DNA of 64,000 nt from Prosopocoilus inquinatus (taxonomy: Eukaryota > Arthropoda > Insecta > Coleoptera > Lucanidae): positions 21,617,001 to 21,681,000 of the forward strand of contig CM069872.1 of assembly GCA_036172665.1 (NCBI GenBank). Direction: 5' to 3'. Every line of letters begins with the position of its first letter. The stretch's first letter is position 1. Below the pieces are notes generated by a model. The model made no database searches, was not told where the DNA came from, and saw only the letters and a program-made list of their open reading frames with translations. Made by a program: the position numbers and the translations under genes. Of this stretch, positions 33,449 to 42,481 are shown piece by piece.

Positions 33449-36400
33449 CTGCCCCCTTCTTAAAAACGTTTCGTCTCGAAATGTTCCTGGTGATAGTCTT
33501 GAAGGAGGGTGTCGGAATCTACATGCTGGCCCATTCTTGCAACTTCTCGTCTGGAAGAAGTAGCAGTCTACGGTTTTGCTGTTGCTGACTGTTGCCTGTG
33601 GGTGGTGGCTGCAGACTAGGACTTCAATTCCCGTTCTGTGGAAGATGACTCCCAGCATGCTTCGAATTACTCTCCAGTCTAGTCCGTCCAATCCGCAGCC
33701 CAATTTGGGGATGGCTAACTTCATCTGATGGTTCTCTATTAGTTGTCTCCTCAGGCTATATAGGGCTCTCCACATACTTTGATAGTCAGGTTTACCGCTT
33801 GATGTCTTCTTAGTGACTAAATAATGCACGTGGCGTTTCCGATCTGCCGTCGAATCAATGATCTGCAAGCTCTTGCCTACCATGGGATGCTGTCTTCGTA
33901 GCTCCTCGATTTGGCCAAATTTCTTCCTAAACACCTGAGCGATTCCTTTGGACATTTTCAGGTCTTCTGCTACGCAGTGGGCCAGACTGTACTCCAGTGG
34001 CACTTTAAAGAGATCTTGTTGCTTCTCCGTGGTCACTCCAAACCGTGCCTTGCTTCCTTCGGCGTGATGAGACATGAAGGTTTCGAAGTTCACTTCGGAA
34101 ACTTGCGCCCTTTGTACTGTCCCTTCATCTGCTTCTCCATGGTAAGGGGCTATCCGGTTGAAGTGGATTACTTTGGGTTTGCCATGGGGGACCTTCTTGA
34201 TGCGGTAAACGACGTCGTTGATCCGCTTCATCACTTTGTAAGGACCTTCCCAAGAGGTCTGCAATTTTGGGGAGAGGCCTCGACGTCTTTGGGGGTTATA
34301 AAGCCAGACCAGTGCTCCAGGTTGGTATCCCCCGTGTTGAGCGTTGATGTCATAGTGCTCCTTCATCCGATCGCTGGCCGTCTGTATATTGTGACGCACT
34401 TGGTTGTGGATATCATCCATTTTCCTGCGTAATTTGCTCACGTAATCTTCGTCGGCAGAGACTTCGCCAGGCTTCACACCAAACTTCAGGTCGCAGGGCA
34501 GTCTCGGCTCTCGCCCGAATACCACTTTCGCGGGAGTCTCCCCTGTTGTCTCATGAACAGATGAGCGGTATGCCATTAGAAACAGGGGGATGTACGTGTC
34601 CCAGTCCCTCTGATGATCGGAAACGACCTTGGACAAATGTCGGTTGATGGTTCTATTGAACCTTTCCACCATTCCGTCCGACTGTGGGTGGAGTGCAGTT
34701 GTTCTAGTTTTTCGTACGCCGAGCAGAGTACACACGTTCTTGAACAAGGCCGATTCAAAGTTCCTTCCTTGGTCTGAATGCAGTTCCATAGGTGCACCAT
34801 ACCGACTGATCCATTCCCTGACAAGGACTTCCGCAATAGTGACTGCCTCTTGGTTAGGTAGGGCGTAAGCTTCAACCCACTTGCTAAAGTAGTCCATTAC
34901 CACGACGATGTACTTGTTTCCACCATTCGTTTCTGGAAACGGGCCGGCTACATCGATGGCAACTCTCTCAAAAGGACTTCCAACGTTGTACTGTCTCGTG
35001 GGGGCCTTACCCCGCCTGTGGGGACCGTTACTGGCTGCGCAGACTGCACACTTTCTGCACCAATCCTTCACGTCTTCCTTGCAGTTCACCCAGTAAAATC
35101 TTTCGCGCACCTTCTCCATAGTCTTCTTAACTCCCAGATGCCCTCCCGAAGTTCCATCGTGAAGTTCCTTCAGAACTTCTGGCACCTTATTCTTGGGGAT
35201 TAGTAACTGTGTCTTCTGTTCCATGCCTTCTGGATTCTCCATGCTTCGTCTCAGAAGACCACGATCCAACACTATGGAGTCCCACTGCGCCCAGTATGAT
35301 TTTACGGACGGTGCACATGGTGCTACCTCTTCCCAGGTAGGCCTCGCGTCCCTGCTTTTCCACTCTAGCACTAATTTCAAATCCGGGTCGTTCTTCTGGT
35401 CTCTCCGCAGTTCTTCGTCTTGCCATTTGTCGTCAACTATGGCTGTCCTCGCAGTCGTGGCTACTTTCTCGTCCAAACGACTACAGTGCTTACAGTCTTC
35501 GGCACAGGGTCTTCTCGACAGAGCATCGGCATTTCGATGGCTAGTTCCTGCCCGATGCTGAATTTCAAAATCGTACTCCTGAAGTCGTTCGATCCATCGT
35601 GCAACTTGCTCTTCTGGGTTCTTGAAACGGAGAAGCCATTTTAGAGCGGCGTGGTCGGTCCTCAGCAGGAAGCGTCTACCATACAAGTACTTGTAGAAGT
35701 GTTCTATCGTTTTTACAACGGCTAGCAATTCCCTTCTTGTGACGCAATAGTTTCGTTCCGGCTTTGATAGGACTTTACTGAAGTAGCCGATCACCTTCTC
35801 TTGCCCTTCTTGTATCTGGGAGAGTACGCCACCAATCCCAACGTTGCTAGCATCTGTGTCCACGACGAACTTGCCTTCCGGGAGAGGATAACTCAGAATA
35901 GGAGCACTAATCAAGTACTGCTTTAGTTGTTCAAAGCCTATTTGACACTGTTGGTCCCATTCAAATGGACGACCTTCTTCAGTGAGTTTTGTCAACGGCT
36001 TAGCAATGTCTGCAAATCCAGGAACGTAGCGCCGATAGTAAGTGCACAGGCCAAGGAAACTCCTTATTTGGTGTTTATTTCTGGGAGTTGGCCAGTCTTT
36101 CACCACCTGAATCTTCACAGGGTCCACGGCGATTCCATTTCCATTAACAATGTGCCCCAGGTAATTCACTATCTTCTGGAACAGGTGACACTTCTTGAGG
36201 CTAAGCTTTAGTCCAGCTCCGCGAAGCCGCTGGAACACTCCTTCCAGGTTCCTTAGGTGGTCGTCGAACGTCTTTCCCACGACAATTATGTCGTCAAGGT
36301 ACACCATGCACGTTGTCCAGGACAGACCTTTCAGAACCGTCTCCATTAACCTCTCGAATGTCGCTGGGGCATTACATAATCCGAATGGCATCACTGTGAA

Positions 36401-37336
36401 CTGCCACAGACCCATACCAATGGAAAACGCCGTCTTTTCTCGATCTTCGGGCGCCAACTCCACTTGCCAATATCCACTCTTTAAGTCCAAAGTTGAGAAG
36501 ATCTTTGAGCCGGCCAGGGTGTCCAGGGTATCATCAATCCGTGGCAGGGGATAGCTGTCCTTCTTGGTGACATTATTGAGTAACCGGTAGTCTACACAGA
36601 ACCTGGTGGACCCATCCTTCTTCTTCACAAGCACTACTGGTGACGCCCACGGGCTGCTTGATGGTTCTATTACATTATCCTTTTCCATCTCGCGAATAAT
36701 GCGTTCCGCTTCCTCACGCTTCGCCAACGGTAATCGCCTTGGAGCTTGACGGATAGGTCTTTCTTCTCCAGTCTCTATTTTGTGTTTCACGACATCAGTT
36801 CTTCCCTTGGATCCATTTTCTACCTCAAATACATCTTGATAGCGGCCGATCAGATTCTTTGCTTTTGTCTTCTGGTCTGGAGTCAATTCCTGGGCTGTTG
36901 ACATAACCATTTCCCATAATTTCTTTGGGACTTTCGCTTCTGGCACGTTTGTTTCAATTTGCCGGGAGATGGAGGACACCATGGTGCAGCTTCCCAAGAT
37001 TGTTCCTTTCTTGATATTGACAGAGTAACAATTGACGTTCATCAGGCGGACAGGTACTTCCTTCTTCGCCGTCAACAACATTTTCCCAACGAGGACTCCT
37101 CTTCCAATCTTCTGATCATCTGTATTAGGTTCAACCATAACAACCTGAAAAACACCGTTCAGTTTTGCGTCGACGATAACCTCAGTGCTGCTGGGTAATA
37201 CAACGTCTTCAGAGAGGACTACTCGAGCGGCCACGTCTCCTCGTTGATGTAGAACCAACTCCTCATTATTGACCGCCATCACGCCACGCTTTAAGTCCAA
37301 TTGAAACCCGTGGGCACACATGACGTCCATGCCCAA
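33311..37336 (-). CDS. pol: Gypsy-3 Pol: RT, RNase H, integrase, macro domain, CCCH zinc finger (1341 aa)
   Basis: Domains by residue: reverse transcriptase about 195-440 (YLDD 346-349); RNase H about 485-605 (VVDTDASNVG, RTDHAALKWL); integrase zinc finger 725-767 (H..H..C..C); integrase core with Asp795, Asp855 and Glu891 (AIDVAGPF, HSDQGRNF, GMVERFNR); GPY/F-like module ending VIHFNRIAPYH; macro domain about 1106-1240; CCCH finger 1258-1276. The Met at 37336 (MGMDVM) is not a real start: the frame is that of gag and is separated from it only by TGA at 37460. No stop occurs after that. Confidence 0.92.
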   Translation of the reverse strand: MGMDVMCAHGFQLDLKRGVMAVNNEELVLHQRGDVAARVVLSEDVVLPSSTEVIVDAKLNGVFQVVMVEPNTDDQKIGRGVLVGKMLLTAKKEVPVRLMNVNCYSVNIKKGTILGSCTMVSSISRQIETNVPEAKVPKKLWEMVMSTAQELTPDQKTKAKNLIGRYQDVFEVENGSKGRTDVVKHKIETGEERPIRQAPRRLPLAKREEAERIIREMEKDNVIEPSSSPWASPVVLVKKKDGSTRFCVDYRLLNNVTKKDSYPLPRIDDTLDTLAGSKIFSTLDLKSGYWQVELAPEDREKTAFSIGMGLWQFTVMPFGLCNAPATFERLMETVLKGLSWTTCMVYLDDIIVVGKTFDDHLRNLEGVFQRLRGAGLKLSLKKCHLFQKIVNYLGHIVNGNGIAVDPVKIQVVKDWPTPRNKHQIRSFLGLCTYYRRYVPGFADIAKPLTKLTEEGRPFEWDQQCQIGFEQLKQYLISAPILSYPLPEGKFVVDTDASNVGIGGVLSQIQEGQEKVIGYFSKVLSKPERNYCVTRRELLAVVKTIEHFYKYLYGRRFLLRTDHAALKWLLRFKNPEEQVARWIERLQEYDFEIQHRAGTSHRNADALSRRPCAEDCKHCSRLDEKVATTARTAIVDDKWQDEELRRDQKNDPDLKLVLEWKSRDARPTWEEVAPCAPSVKSYWAQWDSIVLDRGLLRRSMENPEGMEQKTQLLIPKNKVPEVLKELHDGTSGGHLGVKKTMEKVRERFYWVNCKEDVKDWCRKCAVCAASNGPHRRGKAPTRQYNVGSPFERVAIDVAGPFPETNGGNKYIVVVMDYFSKWVEAYALPNQEAVTIAEVLVREWISRYGAPMELHSDQGRNFESALFKNVCTLLGVRKTRTTALHPQSDGMVERFNRTINRHLSKVVSDHQRDWDTYIPLFLMAYRSSVHETTGETPAKVVFGREPRLPCDLKFGVKPGEVSADEDYVSKLRRKMDDIHNQVRHNIQTASDRMKEHYDINAQHGGYQPGALVWLYNPQRRRGLSPKLQTSWEGPYKVMKRINDVVYRIKKVPHGKPKVIHFNRIAPYHGEADEGTVQRAQVSEVNFETFMSHHAEGSKARFGVTTEKQQDLFKVPLEYSLAHCVAEDLKMSKGIAQVFRKKFGQIEELRRQHPMVGKSLQIIDSTADRKRHVHYLVTKKTSSGKPDYQSMWRALYSLRRQLIENHQMKLAIPKLGCGLDGLDWRVIRSMLGVIFHRTGIEVLVCSHHPQATVSNSKTVDCYFFQTRSCKNGPACRFRHPPSRLSPGTFRDETFLRRGQCGAPPGLAQGVKKSVRYASLAATPPGSTSNSLDFSGDGTNSNLPA
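33449..33461 (-). promoter_or_regulatory. Polypurine tract of Gypsy-3
   Basis: Minus-strand AAGAAGGGGGCAG lies immediately before the 3' LTR, the usual primer for plus-strand DNA. Confidence 0.7.
33509..34021 (-). other. TARG1/OARD1-like macro domain plus CCCH zinc finger at the end of Gypsy-3 Pol
   Basis: Residues 1106-1240 read QQDLFKVPLEYSLAHCVAED, MSKGIAQVFRKKFG, HYLVTKKTSSGKPDY, LAIPKLGCGLDGLDW, closely following OARD1/TARG1. The Lys equivalent to K84 is residue 1176 (codon 33809-33811) and the Asp equivalent to D125 is residue 1217 (33686-33688); I checked both codons. A C-x7-C-x5-C-x3-H finger follows at 1258-1276 (CYFFQTRSCKNGPACRFRH), the RNA-binding CCCH type. Since this gag lacks zinc knuckles, the finger may take over RNA binding. 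Confidence 0.85.
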
Positions 37337-37459
37337 AATTGCCTCGTCCTCTATGTCTGCTACCAGTGCACGGTGTTTTATTGGAGTTGAACCAATGGTG
37401 ATGATAACCTCTACTTCACCGTGGACAGTTGCTGATGTTCCAGTTGCAGTTTTCAGTCT

Positions 37460-37462
37460 TCA
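37460..37462 (-). promoter_or_regulatory. In-frame TGA between Gag-protease and Pol
   Basis: Gag (start 39268) and pol lie in the same frame. AAG TGA AGA is the only stop between them, located inside the protease region after LLDTGATKTILRPDV. Either stop-codon readthrough sets the Gag:Pol ratio or this copy has a nonsense mutation. Its position within the protease fold favours mutation. Confidence 0.8.
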
Positions 37463-39268
37463 CTTGGTCGGCTCGGTGCGTCCAGATGACTTAATTACGT
37501 CGGGTCTTAGGATGGTCTTCGTCGCACCCGTATCCAACAACATGGTGTGAGGAATGTCATCAATGGTAACATCCACGAAGATACTGCTGGTTAACTGCCG
37601 TAGGGATATTACTTGGTTGGCTTTCGTCTTTGGAGGCCTTTGAATACGGGTCGACGTTTGCCCCTCTGCACCGACCCGGCTTAGTTTAACTGTGGCTTCC
37701 TTGGATCCTGTCTGGGCTTTGGACATCGCCTGCGAACATGTCCTTCGTCCTGGCCTTTCCAGCGGCTTCTTCTTCTTGAGGACCTGTTCCACAATGCGGC
37801 GAACATCCTCGGCGGTGGCATATTCCTTGGATTGCCCCTTATTAGCAGATCCCACCTTGGCGTTGGCGGACTCTTCCTCTTCTTCCTCTTGGAAGTCCAT
37901 AGCCGCTCGCACCTTGACATGCCCTCTTGAAACTCGTCTCGCCGCTTCAAATTCCAAGGCATAAGCCAATGCGTTTTTGGATGTCTTCGGATGGGTCATT
38001 CTCAATGCCTGCTGGTTGTCTGGGTCACGGATTCCATCTATGAAGGTCTGCACCGTCAAACATTTGAGGAATTCAACAGGAGCTGTGGGATATGCCAACT
38101 GGGCCAGACGCGCAACGTCTGCTTCGAATTCCTGAAGACTTTCTCCGGATTTCTGACAGCGATTCCTCAACTGCGCATGGTATACCTCGGTCAGATGGGC
38201 CTGTCCGTAACGCATTTCCATCCTATTCACCAGCTTGTCGAAGTCTTCTTGCTCCTCTGGCGGCATCGTCTGTAGCACATCGATAGCGTCCCCTCTCAAG
38301 GCCACAATGAACGAAGTGGCTTTTTCGCTGGCCGTCCATCTGTTTGCCTTTGCTGCTGCTTCGAACTGTTTGAAGTAGTTGGGCCAAGAAGACTTTCCAT
38401 CGAATGTTGGTGGGTTTATTTTCAATTTCGAATTTTCTGCTTGTCCTCCCACAATTCGGGTTTCATTATTTTCTAGTATTTCTACTGGTGGCTGATCTCC
38501 GAACACTCGCAACCCCGCCATGATTTGTTCCAGATTTTTGATTTTGTTATTCTGCTGGAATATTATTTCTTCCACATTTTCTTGCAGGTTTCTTGTTTCT
38601 TCCGATATTTTTACCACTAGTTTATCTTCGAGTCCTTTCGTCTGTTCTAGAAATTCACCCTTCAAATTTCCGGACTGTTCTAGAAGTTTCTCGTCGAAAT
38701 TTCTGGATTGCTCTAGAAATTTCTCGTCTAAGTCTCTAGATTGTTCCAACAATTTATTCTGTAATTTGTCGAAATTTCCAGATTGTTCTAGAAGCTTCTC
38801 CTCTAAATTTCTGGATTGTTCTCGAAGTTCGTCCTCGAAATTTCCGGATTGTTCTAGAAGCTTCTCCTCTAAATTTCTGGATTGTTCTCGAAGCTCGTCC
38901 TTGAAATTTCCAGATTGTTCTAGAAGTTTCTTCTCTAAATTTCCAGACTGTTCTTGAAACTTCTCGTCCAAATTTCTGGATTGTTCTCGAAGTTCGTCCT
39001 TGAAATTTCCAGATTGTCCTCGAAGTTCGTCCTTGAAATTTCTGGATTGTTCTCGAAGTTCATCTTTCAGGATTTTATTAAAATCGACGGCACCACACGA
39101 AATTTCGAAAAGGAATGTTTCTGGATCTTCACCAGCTGTCAACAAATCGCATCGGAGACGCTGTTGAAGTGCGCCTTTCAAACCACAGGTTTCTAACTCT
39201 CGTTCTTCCAATTCGGTTTTTAATTCGGCCACTTTTAAGTCTTTCAACAACACTTTTCTCGTAGCCAT
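37460..39268 (-). CDS. gag: Gypsy-3 Gag with SAP domain and long hendecad coiled coil, plus protease start
   Basis: 602 residues. Residues 8-42 form a SAP-like motif (LKDLKVAELKTELEERELET). Residues 67-225 are about 13 tandem 11-residue repeats of the type xDELREQSRNF / EEKLLEQSGNF, predicting a long coiled coil. The gag core follows (FDGKSSWPNYFKQFEAAAKA, ESLQEFEADVARLA). There is no CCHC zinc knuckle. The C-terminus contains the protease motif LLDTGATKTI before the TGA. The start is the first ATG, 98 bp after the 5' LTR. Confidence 0.9.
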   Translation of the reverse strand: MATRKVLLKDLKVAELKTELEERELETCGLKGALQQRLRCDLLTAGEDPETFLFEISCGAVDFNKILKDELREQSRNFKDELRGQSGNFKDELREQSRNLDEKFQEQSGNLEKKLLEQSGNFKDELREQSRNLEEKLLEQSGNFEDELREQSRNLEEKLLEQSGNFDKLQNKLLEQSRDLDEKFLEQSRNFDEKLLEQSGNLKGEFLEQTKGLEDKLVVKISEETRNLQENVEEIIFQQNNKIKNLEQIMAGLRVFGDQPPVEILENNETRIVGGQAENSKLKINPPTFDGKSSWPNYFKQFEAAAKANRWTASEKATSFIVALRGDAIDVLQTMPPEEQEDFDKLVNRMEMRYGQAHLTEVYHAQLRNRCQKSGESLQEFEADVARLAQLAYPTAPVEFLKCLTVQTFIDGIRDPDNQQALRMTHPKTSKNALAYALEFEAARRVSRGHVKVRAAMDFQEEEEEESANAKVGSANKGQSKEYATAEDVRRIVEQVLKKKKPLERPGRRTCSQAMSKAQTGSKEATVKLSRVGAEGQTSTRIQRPPKTKANQVISLRQLTSSIFVDVTIDDIPHTMLLDTGATKTILRPDVIKSSGRTEPTK

Positions 39269-39344
39269 TGTTTTTTTCCGATACTGTACTTATTTAATAA
39301 TCTGATTAAATTTAATTTACTTTAAATTGTTTATTTATTTGCAC

Positions 39345-39364
39345 AAACCCGCACACCGACACCA
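39345..39364 (-). promoter_or_regulatory. Candidate tRNA primer-binding site of Gypsy-3
   Basis: One base after the 5' LTR the minus strand reads TGGTGTCGGTGTGCGGGTTT, starting with the TGG that pairs with tRNA CCA. I could not assign the tRNA. Confidence 0.6.
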
Positions 39365-39365
39365 C

Positions 39366-39716
39366 TGTTACGTTTCTAGGGTTTAAAGTGTATTTATTTA
39401 AACGAATAAAACACTCGATAAAAACTTAACCGTAATTTAATAAAGCTTAAAAACTAATTTATTTGTAACAATTTATTTACACACTAAAAGTCTAACTTCG
39501 ACGATCGCTGTTAGAATTCGACTGACTGGTGAGTCAACTCCGGGCGATTTTATATCATTTGCTGCCGTCTGGAATTCTCTACGCTGGAAGATTCGAGTTT
39601 GTTCCATCGCCGGAAAAGTCTAGGCTGTTCGATGTAGACCCCGGTGGCATGGCAGCCAATGACGCATAACGAACCGACTTCTTGACGCCCTGAGCTAAGC
39701 CGGGTGGCGCGCCACA
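39366..39716 (-). repeat. Gypsy-3 5' LTR
   Basis: Nearly identical to 33098-33448 (about three substitutions). It should contain the promoter. Confidence 0.92.
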
Positions 39717-40736
39717 ATATTAAATATATTATTTTTGAATATAATCCATTGCCAGTATCCCATCACCACGCAGTATAGTTATGATATGGCGGAATCGTTA
39801 TCAGGGGACGCATGAGTAATTTTGTACTGTTTCCATAATTCGTATAACCCCAACGGATGAATATGTTTTTTTTTTATAATTTTGCAAGATGGGTGCAGTA
39901 TACCATGTAAATTTATACATTCGATTATTGAAAATTTCGTTATTGGGAAATACTTCGTGATTGGTTGTTATTAAAACCGGAGTACGATCGATTTGAACGT
40001 GACTCTGGTATTTAGTATTTGCCATGCACGGATCTCCAGCGAATAACATTTTACAGGTATCAAATCCACATGGTTCACAATACGGTTCGTCCCATATTAA
40101 AATACTTTTATCAACACAATCTTGTAAAGGAAATTGATTGTACTTTTTAAAATTCGCAATTTGTCCTTTCACTAAACATAATGACGCGCATAATTTTGAA
40201 AATAACGTTTTTCCGGCATTACTCGGTCCTTTAATTTGGACACAATTTTTTTTTTTTCTTCCTGACGATCTAAATATTATACATAATTTGCAAAAAGTAA
40301 GTAATAAATTCTTCGTCGTAATTACATTGATATTGTAATAAGTCGTATAATTTTGCGCGCGATTCATCAATAGCATAACAAAAATCGAAAATATGTCCCG
40401 AAGTACATGCAAATCGAATTCGGCTGCGAATTTAAGTAAAATTCGATCAATTCTGGAATCGATTTATTACAAATGACACGTTGAAAAATATCTATTGCTT
40501 GTTGATAAAGCAACGAACTGCGTCCAATACCGCGTAATTTTTCGTGTTCGCACCATTGTGCTGTTTTACACGTACTTAATAAGGGGCAAACCGGATATAT
40601 TTCGAAAAAGGTGAGAATCGTCTCAAGGGTTTGTTTTTTTGTGGTGTTGATTTTGTAGAATATTTTTTTTGACATCGCTCAATAATTCGACCAGGAGTTG
40701 ATACCGACGGACCATCAGTGGTGTCGCGACAAACGC
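39717..40736 (-). pseudogene. Endogenous densovirus NS1 C-terminal half (copy C), frameshifted
   Basis: Minus-strand remnant of the parvoviral SF3 helicase: Walker A (GPSNAGKT), the Walker B region ILIWDEP and the sensor PVLITTN are readable in 39801-40412; the upstream part is in another frame (40367-40675). Clearly homologous to copy B at 40781-41640 but more decayed. It continues leftwards, across the Gypsy-3 insertion, into the convergent VP fragment. It is cut at about 40736, where copy B begins. Confidence 0.8.
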
Positions 40737-40780
40737 GAAAATATACAGTTCTGTTTCCCTTTTACCAAACCTACCCTACT

Positions 40781-42413
40781 TCAGGCTGATACATTATTCG
40801 GTGTAGTTGCTATTGTAATAATTTTGTATTGCTTCCAAAGTTCATATAAACCCAAAGGATGTAAATGTTTCGTGTACGCACGTAAGAGCGGCGCAGTATG
40901 CCAGGAAAATTTATACATTCGATTATTAAAAATTGCGTTGTTAGGAAAAACCTCCTGATTTGTCGTAATTAATACCGGAGTACGATCAATTTGCACGTGG
41001 CTTTGATACTTGATATTTGCCATACACGGATCTCCCGCAAAGAGCATTTTACACGTATCAAACGCACACGCTTCACAATTCGGTTCGTCCCATATTAAAA
41101 TACGTTTGTCCACGCAATCTTGTAACGGAAACTGATTATATTTGTTAAAATTCGCGATTTGACCTTTTACTAAACATAACGATGCACATAATTTAGAAAA
41201 TAACGTTTTTCCAGCGTTACTCGGACCTTTTATTTGAATACAATTTTTTTTTTCTTCTTGCCGATCTAATACGTTGTAAATAGTTTGCAAAAAAAAAGTT
41301 ATGAATTCTTCGTCATAATTACATTGGTATTGTAAAAGATCATATAATTTTGTTCGCGATTCGTCTACGGTATAGTAAAAATCGAATAAATGACCGGAAG
41401 TACACGCAAATAACGGTTGTGAATTTAGGTAAAATTCGATCAATTCCGGAATTGTTTTATTACAAATAACACGTTGAAAAATGTCTATAGCTTGCTGGTA
41501 AACCAAAGAACTGCGTCCGATACCGCGTAATTTTTCGTTTTCGCACCATTGTGCGGTTTTACACGTACTTAATAGGGGGCAAACCGGATACTTTTCGAAA
41601 AAGGAGAGAATCGTCTCAAGCGTTTGGTTTTTTTGAGGTGTTGATTTTGCAGAATATTTTTTTTGACATCGCTCAATAATTCGACCAGGAGTTGATATCG
41701 ATGGACCATCAGTGGCGTCGCGACAAACTGCGCTGATTTCGTCAGCTTCGTCCACAGTTGCTCCTTTGGCACTTTCTTCGCGTCTATCATGGGAATCAAT
41801 TTCAGCTGCACCAGGAATTTCCCGTTGGGCGCCGGCGAAGAAATAGTAGAGACATTCTCGGGGGTGTAGGAACATATATATTCCGAGTGCTCGGAGATAA
41901 TCTGTGAACAATACATTACATTGAATATAACTCAATTATATGGTTAGGAATTGTACAAATACCCAACATAACGTATTGCTCACCTCGTCCAATGCCACCG
42001 GTCCACTGAGCTCGTCGTCGTCGTTGGAAAGGCAATCCCCGGAAGGTGGTGCACCTACAGGTTCCCGCTGTCCATCCGCAGTCGTGGACAATGTGCAGGT
42101 GTTCCCATTCTGGGGATTCCCCGTGATACGAGACGATGAACAGTTGTCCGTTGTATCGTCGTTGGCGCATTTCTCCAAGTAATTGAAGACCTTCATTACG
42201 AGATCCGACGGGAAGCACATCGTGGCATAATCGTCGTCGGAGGCCACCTCGAAATATTGTGTCCACGAAGGCGTTTTGTCGGGGTTCTCGAATGCCGAAT
42301 TCAGCAGCTTCTTCAAGCAACGTAGCAAGGGCAAAATCGGGTGTCCCATTATCAGTATCAACTTCGTCGAAAATTGAGTCAAGAGTTGCGTGAATTCCGT
42401 CGGGAGGTTCCAT
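40781..42413 (-). CDS. NS1: Endogenous densovirus NS1 (copy B): HUH nickase and SF3 helicase, spliced
   Basis: Replication initiator of a densovirus-like parvovirus, now chromosomal. Exon 1 (42413-41984) has the HUH metal-binding motif EHLHIV. Exon 2 (41901-40781) has the SF3 helicase: GPSNAGKT, ILIWDEP and PVLITTN, at residues about 237-244, 279-285 and 320-326 of the 384-residue ORF that covers exon 2. The two ORFs are in different frames, bridged by a GT-AG interval at 41902-41983 (82 bp). This intron is inferred from consensus sites and conserved reading; copy A has an equivalent. No disabling stop was seen in this copy. Confidence 0.75.
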
Positions 42414-42463
42414 AGTTCTTGTAATAAATTTAAAATTTCGCGTACCGTTAATGTATCAGCCAT
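41936..42463 (-). CDS. NS2: Endogenous densovirus NS2-like overlapping ORF (copy B, 175 aa)
   Basis: Acidic protein read in a different frame over the NS1 N-terminal region, as NS2 is in densoviruses. It starts 50 bp upstream of the NS1 Met. Copy A keeps a matching ORF at 43605-44054 with similar acidic and Ser/Thr stretches. Function in the virus family is poorly defined. Downstream it reads through the NS1 intron. Confidence 0.6.
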   Translation of the reverse strand: MADTLTVREILNLLQELWNLPTEFTQLLTQFSTKLILIMGHPILPLLRCLKKLLNSAFENPDKTPSWTQYFEVASDDDYATMCFPSDLVMKVFNYLEKCANDDTTDNCSSSRITGNPQNGNTCTLSTTADGQREPVGAPPSGDCLSNDDDELSGPVALDEVSNTLCWVFVQFLTI

Positions 42464-42481
42464 GAATATTCTGTATACGTT

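Larger units (their letters stand above)
33098..39716 (-). mobile_element. Gypsy-3: full-length young Gypsy element with macro domain and CCCH finger
   Basis: 6,619 bp with 351-bp LTRs at 33098-33448 and 39366-39716. I count about three differences between the LTRs. The 4-bp duplication ATAT lies at 33094-33097 and 39717-39720. Gag and pol share one frame broken by a single TGA. It inserted into the spacer between the VP and NS1 genes of an endogenous densovirus. Confidence 0.93.

Noticed and set aside
33911..34432. 173-residue plus ORF opposite Gypsy-3 pol
   Set aside because: Shadow of the integrase/macro coding sequence, no motif.
38520..38957. 145-residue plus ORF rich in Cys/Ser (CSRSFSSKFLD repeats)
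   Set aside because: Exact antisense of the Gag coiled-coil repeats; repetitive only because the gag is.
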